Shown: piece after piece, positions 1 to 9,280 of the stretch
Numbering within the stretch: the stretch's first letter is position 1
How the letters are laid out: each line of letters opens with the position of its first letter
Assembly: GCF_001647715.1 (NCBI RefSeq)
Contig: NZ_CP015601.1
Span: forward strand, 71,476 to 135,475
DNA: 64,000 nt
Source: Pseudomonas antarctica
GTDB taxonomy: Bacteria; Pseudomonadota; Gammaproteobacteria; Pseudomonadales; Pseudomonadaceae
Direction: 5' to 3'
Made by a program: the position numbers and the translations under genes
Notes under the pieces: generated by a model
The model's input: only the letters and a program-made list of their open reading frames with translations
Told to the model about the DNA's origin: nothing
The model's database searches: none

Positions 1-72
1 GGATCTTGCATATTTCCAAAATCCTTATAAAAAATATGCTTATAAAACAGCCGGATAGGGCTTGTGTATTTG

Positions 73-88
73 TGGCATGTATATCGCT
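73..88 (+). promoter_or_regulatory. sigma-54 promoter of hrpL
   Basis: TGGCATG, four bases, then TCGCT. The GG (74-75) and GC (86-87) are separated by exactly ten bases, as a -24/-12 element requires. In plant-associated pseudomonads hrpL is transcribed by RpoN with HrpR/HrpS, so the position fits. Transcription would start near 98-100, only a few bases before the ATG at 107, which makes the ATG at 125 a serious alternative start. Confidence 0.75.
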
Positions 89-106
89 CTGTAAGTAGGA
101 CATATC

Positions 107-661
107 TTGAAATGGTATTTGTCCATGTGTGTGATCGATTCGCCAACGTTTTCTACTGGTATTTCCGCGCTTCGCCAACTCGATGAGACGCTGTTGCAGA
201 AGGTTCGGTTGTTCATCAGAAAGAAGGTGATGAACCCCGATGATGTCGAGGACCTGCTGCAAGGCACCTTTCTTGAAGCCTTGCGAAACGAGCATAAATT
301 TCGCAATGAATCGCTGCTGCTGACCTGGCTGTGCGGTATCGCGATGAACCTGATTCGCAGCCATTTTCGCCAGCTCTATAACCAGCCATTCCAGGCCTGT
401 CTGGAGGAGCGGGAAGTGCTGGATATTACCGATCAGAGCGATGTGTTTAACGAGGTCAATGGCAGCCGTCAACTGGTGCGGGTGGTGAGGGCCATCGCAA
501 CCTTGCCGCTGAACATGCAGGAGATTATCCACGTCTCAATGGAAATGGAAGGCAACTACCTGGACACCGCCTCGCAACTGGGGGTGCCGGTGGGGACGGT
601 GCGTTCGCGGCTGTCACGGGCGCGTGAGCAACTCAGGCGACGAGTCTCCAGCGGATTTTGA
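107..661 (+). CDS. hrpL: HrpL-family ECF sigma factor, master regulator of type III secretion
   Basis: A 184-residue extracytoplasmic-function sigma factor. Region 2 lies at about residues 25-95, with NPDDVEDLLQGTFLEALRN and TWLCGIAMNLIRSHFR closely resembling P. syringae HrpL. Region 4 ends in GVPVGTVRSRLSRAREQLRR, the recognition helix. HrpL directs RNA polymerase to hrp boxes in front of secretion and effector genes. The ATG at 107 gives the longest form; the ATG at 125 (MCVIDSP) would leave a more usual leader after the sigma-54 promoter. A perfect hrp box starts 40 bases downstream and drives the next operon. The P. fluorescens orthologue is called RspL, so the exact name depends on the species. 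Confidence 0.9.
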   Translation: MKWYLSMCVIDSPTFSTGISALRQLDETLLQKVRLFIRKKVMNPDDVEDLLQGTFLEALRNEHKFRNESLLLTWLCGIAMNLIRSHFRQLYNQPFQACLEEREVLDITDQSDVFNEVNGSRQLVRVVRAIATLPLNMQEIIHVSMEMEGNYLDTASQLGVPVGTVRSRLSRAREQLRRRVSSGF

Positions 662-701
662 TCTGTGCGGCACAGATGGCCAATTAATTACACAGGAGGA
701 G

Positions 702-730
702 GGAACCTCTTGTAGCTCTTGTCCCACGCA
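702..730 (+). promoter_or_regulatory. perfect hrp box (HrpL promoter) of the hrpK operon
   Basis: GGAACC at 702-707, sixteen bases, then CCACGCA at 724-730, matching GGAACC-N15/16-CCACNNA at every fixed position. It lies about 33 bases before the hrpK start. Confidence 0.93.
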
Positions 731-762
731 TTAAAAATGTCCAACCGAAAGTGGCGGCCCCT

Positions 763-3096
763 ATGCGCATTTCCAATTCCCCGTTTTCAAGTAGCAGCTC
801 TGTCGCAGATTCCCAGGCGTCGCCCGCAGCGTCGGACGGTCAGGGCGATGCTGGGCCTGCAAAAAACGGCGGCGTGCAGTTCGGCTCCCACGCTCAGCCG
901 CTAGAGTTCCTGAAGCAAACGCAAGATACGCTGGATGCGGGCAACGCCCAGATCGCGGATTTCGAGAAGCAGCTGGGCACTGAGTTGAACTCGTTCAAAA
1001 ACCAGATTGATCAGTTCATGAAGATCCTGTTCAACCCGCTGGCTGACCCCCAGTCGGCAAGCTGCCCTGCGTCGGAGCCTGGCGCAGGCGCGGCTTCAGG
1101 CTCTGCGCCTGCAACAACTTCTACGCCTGCAACGGCTGCAGCGCCGGTGCAAGGCGCCGCCCCGGCACTACCACCCGCGGCTCCGGCGACCAGCTTGGTA
1201 GCGCCCGCCAGTGACAGCGGCAAGTTCCTGGACGACTCCAAATACAACACCCCGGGTGCCTTGAAGCGCTGGGCGCCGATGGTCGCGAATCTGCCGCCCG
1301 ACCAACAGTTGCAGGCCGAAAAAGAGCTAAACCGACCGATCGCCGCCGCGCAGATGGCCCAGGAAGGCGGGGCCAATGGTGCGCAGGCCATGGCGTTCAT
1401 CAAGGCCAACCCGGCGTTGGAAAACGCTATCGATACCGCGATCAACCCCAAGGCCGATGGGATCATCAACAACAAAGACCTCAGCAAGTTCGTCAGCCAG
1501 ATGCAAAGCTCCGCCGACGGCGCCAGCAAGGACCTGGCGGCGTACCAGAAGGCCAACCCGAACGCCGACGAGCAATCGCTGCAAATGGTGATCTCTGCGT
1601 CGGTGATGCGCGCCAACGAACCCTTGACTGCCGCTGCGGACCCGGCGCACGCCGCAGGTGCCAACGGCCAGACCAAGGTCGATGGCCTCACCGACCAGCC
1701 CGGCCTGGCCGCGTTGCAAAACAGCAACCCGGGGTTGGCAGGTGTGACACGACAAGCCGCCAAAACCTGGTCGCAACCGGGTTTTTTCAACCTACTCGAT
1801 CAAGGCGGGTTGTCGGGTCACGCCCTGGCGGCCCATAGCCCGGACGGCTTGTTTAACGCGGCGAATATCAGTGGCTGGATTAAAAACCAGGCGCCAAAAA
1901 ATGGCGGCGAATTCGCCAGCATGGTCAGCGATGCCGCGACCATCAACGCGGTGGCCAACGTCGATATCAGCAAGCTGGGCGCCGACGTTTTCAAGAACCC
2001 GCAGAATTACTCCGGCGCGCAAAAAGCGGCGGTGATGGTCAAGTTGCAACAGACCAAACTGAGCGTCGATGCAGGCAGCGACCTGCGCAAAACCGACGAT
2101 ACCGAAAAAGCCCTGTCCGACGATATCGGCCAATTGCAAAACGACCCGGACGTGCAGGCTTATCTGCAAAAAGCCGTGCCGGAACAGGAAAAAGCCCTGG
2201 TAGCCAGCGACCCCTCGATGACCAAGGCGGTTTACGACCAGATGAAGAAGGTCAACAACGGCTCGGCCCTGAACGCGGATATGGACACGGCCGAGAAGAA
2301 CATGAAAAAGGGTGCCGCGGCGCCCGACTATAGCAGCGCCGCCATCGGCCTGTCGGCCCAGTTGCAGTTGCAGCAGGATTTGCTTGGCCCCAACGCAAAG
2401 GTGCCGACGGCGCAGCAGGTGCTGGGCAACCAGCCTGCGCTGCAATGGAAAATGCAGGACGCTTACCAGGCCAACTTCACCCAAGGCGGCGAGTTGCAGC
2501 AGGGCCTGAGTGGCAAGAAACTCGGCGCCACCCAGGCGCTCCAAAGCGTGAACGATCACCGCGCGGCCTATGAAAGCGTATTGCCGCCCGCGTTTGTCGG
2601 CGCCCAGCAGGCGGGCTTCCAGAGTTCTACCCTCGATGCCTTGCAGCAGTCCAAGGCCGGTCGCAGCTTCCTCAACAGCGCGGTCAATGGGGATGCAACT
2701 GCCACCGCGACCCTGGCGATGACGGCCATGCAAAAGGCGCAGAACGTCAAAGACGACGTGGATGCCGTCAAGAAGGGTATCAGCGACGTCAAGGACGGTG
2801 TGGACGCGGTGCGCTCGATGGCGGGCCACGAAGCCACCGTGGGCCTGGGCCGCATGACGGCCGGTGCGGCGATTCGCGTGGGGGTGGCAGTGGGTGCAGA
2901 AGCTGCTGGGGCCATGGCTTCCAGCGTTATTGGCGCCGCTGCCGGTCCTATCGGCTGGGCAGTGGATGCCCTTGCCAGTATTGGCCTGGGCATCGCCGCG
3001 ATCATTGCGGCGGTGAAAAAGCACGCAGAAGCCAAGGCGTTCGACCATAACGTCGACCCGACGCTCAACCAGTTCGGCATCCCCAAACCGCATTGA
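763..3096 (+). CDS. hrpK: HrpK-type type III translocator
   Basis: About 777 residues from the ATG at 763; a GTG at 751 would add four. The start MRISNSPF followed by a Ser-rich stretch is typical of secreted Hrp proteins. Next comes an Ala/Pro-rich linker at about residues 100-150, then long helical Ala/Gln-rich segments. Near the C-terminus is a hydrophobic stretch (AAIRVGVAVGAEAAGAMASS, then IGWAVDALASIGLGIAAIIA) suited to insertion in a host membrane. Length, composition, position beside hrpL and the perfect hrp box all fit HrpK1, a helper that delivers effectors into plant cells. The strand opposite holds long open frames that are GC-driven shadows. First gene of a three-gene operon. Confidence 0.8.
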   Translation: MRISNSPFSSSSSVADSQASPAASDGQGDAGPAKNGGVQFGSHAQPLEFLKQTQDTLDAGNAQIADFEKQLGTELNSFKNQIDQFMKILFNPLADPQSASCPASEPGAGAASGSAPATTSTPATAAAPVQGAAPALPPAAPATSLVAPASDSGKFLDDSKYNTPGALKRWAPMVANLPPDQQLQAEKELNRPIAAAQMAQEGGANGAQAMAFIKANPALENAIDTAINPKADGIINNKDLSKFVSQMQSSADGASKDLAAYQKANPNADEQSLQMVISASVMRANEPLTAAADPAHAAGANGQTKVDGLTDQPGLAALQNSNPGLAGVTRQAAKTWSQPGFFNLLDQGGLSGHALAAHSPDGLFNAANISGWIKNQAPKNGGEFASMVSDAATINAVANVDISKLGADVFKNPQNYSGAQKAAVMVKLQQTKLSVDAGSDLRKTDDTEKALSDDIGQLQNDPDVQAYLQKAVPEQEKALVASDPSMTKAVYDQMKKVNNGSALNADMDTAEKNMKKGAAAPDYSSAAIGLSAQLQLQQDLLGPNAKVPTAQQVLGNQPALQWKMQDAYQANFTQGGELQQGLSGKKLGATQALQSVNDHRAAYESVLPPAFVGAQQAGFQSSTLDALQQSKAGRSFLNSAVNGDATATATLAMTAMQKAQNVKDDVDAVKKGISDVKDGVDAVRSMAGHEATVGLGRMTAGAAIRVGVAVGAEAAGAMASSVIGAAAGPIGWAVDALASIGLGIAAIIAAVKKHAEAKAFDHNVDPTLNQFGIPKPH

Positions 3097-3140
3097 TCAA
3101 CACGCCTCGTTCCTGAGATTAACCACCAAGGAGTACCGCT

Positions 3141-4100
3141 TTGAATATTTCCCCTGCGTCGCTGCGGACCGCGATTCAAGACATTGAGAAAGACCTTGAG
3201 AAAGTGCTGGGCCAGCCTGCCTCAGCGCAGCATGGGCAAGCTGGACAGGGCGCGCCTGCCGGGGCCAAGGAACTGACTGCTGCACGTCAGGATAAACCTA
3301 TCGACTTCGGCACGCCTTCAGACCCTTCCTCGACCACCACACAGCCCAAGTCAGCTGATCAGAAAAGTGACGCGGACCAGAGTGGTTCGCTCAATCAGAT
3401 GATCGAAGACATCCTCAAGGTAGTGATGCAGTTCCTGCAGTCACTGATGCAAAAAAATGGCGACTCGGGGTCCGATAACGGAGATTCTGGCTCGTCCAAG
3501 CCTGCCCCGCACATTCCACGTAGCGGCGTGGCTAACCAGGGCGGTGGCGGTGGCGCTGCTGCTCCAGCGCAAGCTGCCCCGGCGGCCGGCAATGCGCCTG
3601 CGAGCGCTGCGTCGGGCAACACAAGCGTGACGGGCAGCGGTGACTTGCACCTGCCGCCGGCACTGGAACCGTATCGCGCCGACATACAGGAAGCCGCGCA
3701 GAAAACTGGGATGCCCGCCAGCGTTATCGCCGGGCAGATCTGGGCCGAATCCCGTGGCGATTCAAATGCGTCCAGCACCAACGTCAATGGCAAGACCGAT
3801 GGCGGCTTGATGCAGGTCAACGCCGACACTGCTGCGGAAATGAAGAGCGAGAACCCGGATAAATTCAACGGCGACGCGATCCACGACAACATCATGGCCG
3901 GCGCGCTCTATCTGCGTGACCAGAGCAAGGCGTTTGGCGGTGATATCGGTGCGGCGCTGCGTGCGTACAACTCGGGTCCGGACAAGGTCAACCGCAATAA
4001 CCTGGCGGACGTCGGCGGCGTGGGCGACCCGGACTACGTGAAAAACGTGCAGCAATTCGCCCAGATCATCGGCAGCGGCCAGGGGCAATTACCGGCTTAA
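3141..4100 (+). CDS. HopP1-like harpin with lytic transglycosylase domain
   Basis: 319 residues. The N-terminal half is harpin-like: glycine/serine rich, no cysteine, with an amphipathic segment (MIEDILKVVMQFLQSLMQ) near residue 90. From about residue 170 comes a soluble lytic transglycosylase domain: the catalytic Glu is in IWAESRGD, followed by GGLMQVN and ALRAYNSGP. Such helper proteins cut peptidoglycan and assist translocation. Organisation and length match HopP1 of P. syringae. The start is a TTG at 3141, set by a strong AAGGAG seven bases upstream. The gap to hrpK is 44 bases and no separate hrp box is seen, so the two should be co-transcribed. Confidence 0.75.
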   Translation: MNISPASLRTAIQDIEKDLEKVLGQPASAQHGQAGQGAPAGAKELTAARQDKPIDFGTPSDPSSTTTQPKSADQKSDADQSGSLNQMIEDILKVVMQFLQSLMQKNGDSGSDNGDSGSSKPAPHIPRSGVANQGGGGGAAAPAQAAPAAGNAPASAASGNTSVTGSGDLHLPPALEPYRADIQEAAQKTGMPASVIAGQIWAESRGDSNASSTNVNGKTDGGLMQVNADTAAEMKSENPDKFNGDAIHDNIMAGALYLRDQSKAFGGDIGAALRAYNSGPDKVNRNNLADVGGVGDPDYVKNVQQFAQIIGSGQGQLPA

Positions 4101-4159
4101 AACATTATTCACCCGTATAAGCAGTACTTTGTTACCCGATTCGCCAGGAGGCTATAACC

Positions 4160-5521
4160 ATGAGTAATCCCCCAAGAATCAGTTCTCATCCGCCGGTATT
4201 GCCAGAGTTGGCATTTGAAGTTGAGCGACGCAACCAGGGCATCCAGATGCAGCCGCTGGGCCATAGCGCGATAGCCGGCGCCGCGCCGGTCACTAGCGTC
4301 AATGATCCTCAGGTGCTGTTGGACCTGGAGCAAAAGATGGCGGATATTTTTGCCCCGCACGAAACGCCCGCCAACAAGCAGGCCCTAGGCGCATTGATCA
4401 AAGACCGTGCCGGGCAATTGCAGGTGATGGGGCAGACAGCGGACGACGTGGAGCGTTTTCTCGACAAGGCCACGCGTATGGATCGGGTAACATTGCAGGC
4501 ACTTGGGGCGATGGGGTCGGCACCTTTTGCAGTGGCCTCGGTGCTGCTCGACAAAGTGCCGGACATCACCGAAAGGGCCGCTGGCCACCTAGCCTATACT
4601 GGGTTTATTGGGGGGGCGTTTTCCGGCGCGATCGACACGGCAGCCCGTGGCGTGCTTGCGCGTACTACCCATGACTCAATGTGGCTCAAGGCGCCGGCCG
4701 AGGTGCTTGAGCCAGTGATGCAGCAGGCTCAGGAGGCCCGGGGCACGGAGAACCTGGGCCGCCGTGCGCTGGATTCGGCGCTGGCGAATCAGACGTTCAG
4801 TTTGCGTAACATTGCCAGGGGCCTGGTGGCAACGGCGCTGATGGGCACCGGCCACCCCAAGGCGGCTGCAGCGGCGGATACCGTGTTTGGTTCGGCCGGC
4901 GGCATGGCCGCTTGCGCAGGGTATGCGTTGGCCACGCGCCGCAGTGACCTGCACGCTCACCGCGCCGGCCCCGAATACCTGTTCGGGCGCCAGGATTGGA
5001 AAAAGCAGTATGAAACCCTCAGAGATTGCAGCACCACACGCGACCCGTTGATCAACAGTGGCAAGCGGTTGGCCAAACTGCCGCTGGACATCTTGACGGA
5101 CACGGCCAAGTCCCTGAGCAGCGTCATTTCTGCCAGCAGTGCAACGGCAAACGGTTTGGCGCTGGGCGGTGGCGGAGCCTTGGCAACCGTAGCCCGCAGC
5201 ATGGTCAAGGGCGCGGCGGCCAAGGCCGGATATTCGTCTGCCGCCATCGCCGCCGCAGACGGCGCTACCAACGTTGCCATGTCAGCCATGACGTTTGGCG
5301 CTTATGGCGCGGTGGGGGTGTTGACCAACCCGGTCAGTAAGGCTGCGACCAAGACGTTGCAAGACGACGTGCCGGCCAAGACGATGAGCGCAGCAAGCGC
5401 TGTGGCTGAAGGCCTGTCGTCAGCCGCCGAGGCGGGTGCTAACGCAGTCGCCGGTTTGGCGAACCGGTTGCGTCAGCGCCCGGCGCGGGCCGCTGATCCG
5501 CAAGGTGGCTCCGAGGTCTGA
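4160..5521 (+). CDS. unidentified third gene of the hrpK operon, probable type III substrate
   Basis: 453 residues that I cannot assign to a family. The first 50 residues are polar and Pro/Ser rich, as in secreted effectors. The middle and the C-terminal half contain Gly/Ala-rich hydrophobic stretches (YTGFIGGAFSGAI, GLALGGGGALATVARSM, AMTFGAYGAVGVLTNPV) that could touch membranes. No signal peptide or catalytic motif is obvious. AGGAGG stands ten bases before the ATG at 4160. It follows the HopP1-like gene by 59 bases and ends just before a strong terminator, so it belongs to the HrpL-driven operon. In P. syringae DC3000 the gene next to hrpK encodes the effector HopB1, but I cannot show that this is its homologue. 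Confidence 0.7.
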   Translation: MSNPPRISSHPPVLPELAFEVERRNQGIQMQPLGHSAIAGAAPVTSVNDPQVLLDLEQKMADIFAPHETPANKQALGALIKDRAGQLQVMGQTADDVERFLDKATRMDRVTLQALGAMGSAPFAVASVLLDKVPDITERAAGHLAYTGFIGGAFSGAIDTAARGVLARTTHDSMWLKAPAEVLEPVMQQAQEARGTENLGRRALDSALANQTFSLRNIARGLVATALMGTGHPKAAAAADTVFGSAGGMAACAGYALATRRSDLHAHRAGPEYLFGRQDWKKQYETLRDCSTTRDPLINSGKRLAKLPLDILTDTAKSLSSVISASSATANGLALGGGGALATVARSMVKGAAAKAGYSSAAIAAADGATNVAMSAMTFGAYGAVGVLTNPVSKAATKTLQDDVPAKTMSAASAVAEGLSSAAEAGANAVAGLANRLRQRPARAADPQGGSEV

Positions 5522-5540
5522 TTGGCGGGTATGAAAAAGT

Positions 5541-5568
5541 CCCGGGGGTTCGCTCCCGGGTTTTTTTT
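5541..5568 (+). terminator. Rho-independent terminator of the hrpK operon
   Basis: CCCGGG at 5541-5546 pairs with CCCGGG at 5555-5560 and is followed by eight T (5561-5568), twenty bases after the stop codon of the third gene. Confidence 0.9.
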
Positions 5569-5653
5569 GCTTGGTCAGCCGCGAGCGCGCTGTCGCACCC
5601 AATAGCCAGGGCGCTACCGCATGTAGTGCGCGTGCTTTGGGCGCACGCCCTAG

Positions 5654-5681
5654 GGAACCCATCTGCGTATTTGCTCACTCA
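5654..5681 (+). promoter_or_regulatory. near-perfect hrp box of the HopBA1-like gene
   Basis: GGAACC at 5654-5659, fifteen bases, then TCACTCA at 5675-5681. One mismatch, the first C of CCAC. It lies 65 bases before the ATG at 5747, on the same strand. Confidence 0.75.
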
Positions 5682-5746
5682 CGGAAATGCTTGAAAAAAC
5701 TGTGCCGCGAAGCGCTACCGATGTACTCACCTTGTGAGGCTATTCG

Positions 5747-6527
5747 ATGAACCCTGTTGGTCCTGTAAACCACGTTTTTAGGCAGCCTGCGATTGCAGAG
5801 CAAAGCGTCAGCACACCCAAGGCGTCACCCATTGCTTCCAAGGTTGTTATTCCACAGTTTCCAATCGATAGAGATGGGCGTATCGATATGCCCGCCCAGG
5901 AAATATTGGCGAGCCTGTGCGCGAAGAATGAGGTGACTTACCTGGCTGACACCCACGGCAAAATTGGGGATTCCCGCCTTCGTCAGCGGCGCGGCCAGTA
6001 AACTCAAAGAGGCTGGAGTCGAAATGGCTGGGGTCGAGTTCATCAAGTATTCAGAGAACGCTGCCTTTCAAGCTGCCTTGTCCCATGGCGAGGGCGCCGT
6101 GCAGGATTTCTTGAATAAGGACTGGGGCATGCATGGTTACGAATGGACCGGTCGCGTGGCCAAGGCGATCTGTGACTTAAAGACTGCCAGCATAAAAGTA
6201 GTCGGCATCGACCGCGCCGTTGCGGGGCCAGCGCCTAACAATCTGCGCGAGTCATTGGCCTACATGAGAAAAAGGCTGGCGTTGAATGGCGCGTGGGACA
6301 TGGCACTTGTGCGAGAGCTGTCAAGCGCATCCATGAGCAAGGCGATTGTGTGGGGCGGCGCGACTCACTTTCGAACAGGCGATGCAAATGGGCCCAGTGA
6401 CATGCGTCCTGGGCCGGTGATGGGATTTGCCTTCGAAGGTGAAAAGGACGCTCTGGCCCTGGGGCAGAGTCGGATGCGCTCGCTTGATGATAAACCGCTG
6501 ATCGAAACCACCATCGCGAATAACTAG
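5747..6527 (+). pseudogene. frameshifted candidate effector, HopBA1-like (ChaN/EreA/Tiki superfamily)
   Basis: Two frames join into one protein of about 259 residues if one G is removed from the GGGG run at 5966-5969: ...VTYLADTHGKIG then IPAFVSGAASKLKEAG. The first 40 residues are polar, as for a type III secretion signal. The rest resembles the ChaN/erythromycin-esterase/Tiki fold: ADTHG near the start of the domain, then GVEFIKYSE, then a strand before GIDRAV, and WGGATHF near the end. The P. syringae effector HopBA1 has been described as having this fold, and an hrp box precedes this gene; family membership is inference from motif order. The frameshift may be real decay or a sequencing error in a homopolymer. 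Confidence 0.65.
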
Positions 6528-6573
6528 CCTGCACCACACAGGGATGCAGGCAGGCGTGGGCGGCTCAGATCAC

Positions 6574-7345
6574 TTAGAAACCGTGGGTCCCATCGCGCGC
6601 CAGTTGGTCGACCAGGCCGAATTCCCAGTCCAGGTACGCTTGCATGGCTTCCTTCGGGCTGTCGGTACCTTCGTATGGGCGGCGGTCGCGGTCGATACGC
6701 GGTGACGCGAGATGGGTCTCGCCTTCTTCCAGCGGCAGTTTTTCGGCGATCCAGTTAAGCGTGCCACCTTGCAACAGGAAGACCGGTTTGCCGGTGATCG
6801 CTTCGACCTCGACGACCGCAAGGCGTGCTAGTTGGCTGGTGCCGCAGGTCAGCACATAACGTTCGGCGGGCGGCACCTTGGCCAGGGCCTGGGGCAATTG
6901 CGCCCGCAAAGCCCAGAAGGCACCGGGGATATGGCGTTTGACGTAGTTGACGCTTGGGGTGAAATCCAGCACCGCCGTTTCACCATGGGGCAGCCATTCG
7001 GCCAGGGTGTGGGGGCTGATCAGTTCGGCCTGCAAGGGCGCCGGCACCGGCGCAACCCACGCGCCTTGTTCGTTGAAGTTCGCTGATTGCAGTACGTCCA
7101 GTACATGCACCTCCCAGCCCAATTGCGCCAGCCATAACACGGACATATTGGCCCGCACGCCGTCGTCATCGGCCAGCAACAACCGCGCTCCGCGCACGCT
7201 GGCCACGTGGTCGGTTTCCTGCACCAACTGGCCGCTCGGCGTGGAGTGCGCGCACGGCAATTGGCCGGCTTCGAATTCCTCCGGCGTGCGCACATCGAAC
7301 AGGTACGTGGTGCGCTTGGGTTCTTGCTGCAGCGTTGCAGATCGG
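6574..7345 (-). pseudogene. C-terminal part of a multidomain rhodanese (sulfurtransferase)
   Basis: Reads as about 257 residues of tandem rhodanese homology: YLFDVRTPEEFEAGQLP opens one domain and AVLDFTPSVNYVKRHIPGAF another, with the active-site loop CGTSQLAR carrying the Cys. Proteins of this kind transfer sulfane sulfur and normally run to about 500 residues, so the N-terminal half is missing. Homology stops near 7345, where a segment also found at 39486-39520 begins. Probably inactive through truncation; it is ordinary Pseudomonas sequence caught between effector genes. Confidence 0.7.
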
Positions 7346-7792
7346 GGGTGTAAGCCGGAACCCCCGAAAATTTTGTCACCCCAGATCATGCCTGGCCACG
7401 GTGGCCTCCAGGTCGATCATGCGGCCGTTGCTCTGAAAAGTGTAATGACCGTTAAGCAGGATCGAATCAGTTTCATCGATTGCAGCTGCGTCAGACGGGT
7501 TTTGATAATTAGCTCAGCGCGTCATATGTCGTATTTTTGTAGCTTCGCTCCCACTTGGCCCGGTAAACCTGCAGCGTTTCGATTTCAAATGCCCCATCGA
7601 AATGATGGGCCAAATGATGCAAGAGGCCAAGGCTATGCAGCATGATGCCCCAACTTCAATTCAATATCCGTGTTGCACTCAGCTCCAGCATCCGCCCTAA
7701 TTATTATCCTGAAAATAAATCAGTCCCCTCATTGATTAGGTGTGGCAAGTAACTAAGCGCCCTCACCACAGCTTAACGGTTGCCCGCTCTGT
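7346..7792. other. no gene recognised; mobile-element debris
   Basis: About 450 bases without a convincing gene. The first 35 bases (GTAAGCCGGAACC and onward) resemble 39486-39520, just inside the left end of the transposon at 39307. The rest shows only short broken frames. Confidence 0.5.
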
Positions 7793-9244
7793 TCAATTCG
7801 CGCTCAACCGTACTCCGCCGTTCATGTTTAGCGCTGCCAGGCGCGCGTCGATTGCCTGCATAAAGTCTCGGTAACCATTTTTCCCCTTCAAGGGGTCGGG
7901 CAGATCGCTGAAGTAGCCAAATTTGCGGCCTGGCAACAGCGCTTCCACGATACTGTGGTGCCCGCCAGCAACCATTACTGCCGTGTGGGTGAGTAAGAGT
8001 GTCTCAACCTGTGCCCGTTCAACTGGGGTGCGCTGGGCTTGGGATTTCTGCATTTCCAGCGCCTGAAGAATAAATTGCATGCTGCCTGAAGCGCCGCCGA
8101 TGAAAGGAACGCCATTTTTGCTGAACTGCCTGGCCGTCGAGGATTCGGGGGCTCTCATAAAGTCAGCTTTGGCATGAACGATTCCTTGCTTGAAGAAATT
8201 CTCCGTTGACGAACGACGATGCAATTCGTCTGCAATACCGGCATGGCGGTTAAACAGGCTGCTGTCTCGAACCTGGTCTTGGCGCCGCATTGTGCGCCCG
8301 CGATCGGTAAAGAAAGGCTGTTCACGCATGGCATGGTGCAGTCCTGGATTGGTAAGTTCCAACAGCGCTCCTGTAAGGTCGATCATCTGTTTGAAGTCCA
8401 GCGTATCCAGCAGGCGCTTTATCAGCTGAGTTGCGGGCTCTCGTCGTTTAACCCCTTCATTAATATCCTTTTTTACTGCGTCTGCATGACTAAATCTCGC
8501 CATCTGCGCGGCATGCGTCGCCGTAGTCATGCCAGGTGTCTGACGTAAGTGAGTGTCGTACACCTGCTTGTAATTATGGGTGGTCGCGATCAAATTGTAG
8601 ATATGCGTCAGAAACAACTTTGTTTGCGCCGGACTTATATTTTCCAGCGTTTTGACAGCCCAACTTGACTCGCGCTGAGTCGCGCCCACGTCATTCTGTC
8701 GATGATCAAGTTCTGCCGGGCAACGGTTCTGATTGATCAATGCTTGATTGAGCCCGGTCCTGGCCCCTTGCGGCCTTTGGCTGGAAGACCCCATTGCGTT
8801 GGGCGACGGCAAAGGCTGCACGGTGGGAAGTTTAATACCCACATACTTCCCGCTCGGGCCATCATGAGTGCCCAGTGCGTGCAATTCGAACCCGTAGTTT
8901 GCATCCACGCTGAAACTGCCACGAATAGTCACTTTGGCACCATTCACCATGACATTCGCTTCGTAAACGGCGTGCGGGCTATTCAACGTGGGCGGCGTTT
9001 TCAGGCTGATGGGGCCTTTGCCTAAATTATTCTGGAAGAGCTGTGCCAACGCCTGCTCATCAGCGGTACCCGATTGGCCTTTTTGTGCCAGGGTATCCAG
9101 TGATCGCTTGCTGATTGACTGCTGGTAAAGCCACTGCGGGAAACTGACCACGGGAGCAGTGGCAGGTTGTTGGGCGCCGGTGATCGCTGGCGGCTGTGCA
9201 AGAACCTGGTTATAGCGAGCTGGATAGTTCGAGGTGGGATACAT
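7793..9244 (-). CDS. unknown candidate type III effector with a perfect hrp box
   Basis: 483 residues from the ATG at 9244. A longer frame to 9355 would run through the hrp box, so the ATG 36 bases downstream of the box is chosen. The N-terminus (MYPTSNYPARYN, then Gln/Pro/Ala rich) suits a type III signal; there is no signal peptide or membrane segment. Notable motifs are FIGGASGSMQFILQALEM (about residue 380) and VMVAGGHHSIVEALLPG (about 425). The order of an SG-containing helix followed by an HSxxE-type motif faintly recalls HopG1/XopAG effectors, but I would not assign it. Single gene with its own promoter. Confidence 0.75.
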   Translation of the reverse strand: MYPTSNYPARYNQVLAQPPAITGAQQPATAPVVSFPQWLYQQSISKRSLDTLAQKGQSGTADEQALAQLFQNNLGKGPISLKTPPTLNSPHAVYEANVMVNGAKVTIRGSFSVDANYGFELHALGTHDGPSGKYVGIKLPTVQPLPSPNAMGSSSQRPQGARTGLNQALINQNRCPAELDHRQNDVGATQRESSWAVKTLENISPAQTKLFLTHIYNLIATTHNYKQVYDTHLRQTPGMTTATHAAQMARFSHADAVKKDINEGVKRREPATQLIKRLLDTLDFKQMIDLTGALLELTNPGLHHAMREQPFFTDRGRTMRRQDQVRDSSLFNRHAGIADELHRRSSTENFFKQGIVHAKADFMRAPESSTARQFSKNGVPFIGGASGSMQFILQALEMQKSQAQRTPVERAQVETLLLTHTAVMVAGGHHSIVEALLPGRKFGYFSDLPDPLKGKNGYRDFMQAIDARLAALNMNGGVRLSAN

Positions 9245-9280
9245 AGCGAGTGATTTCAGCGCGAAGTGGATGACAGCTAG

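Noticed and set aside
1792..3093. 433-codon open frame opposite hrpK
   Set aside because: A shadow produced by GC-rich third positions of hrpK; His/Arg-rich translation, no domain, no ribosome site.
7354..7381. GGAACC-N16-CCCCAGA near the rhodanese fragment as an hrp box
   Set aside because: The GGAACC belongs to a segment repeated at 39493, where the second half is not conserved, and no gene follows.
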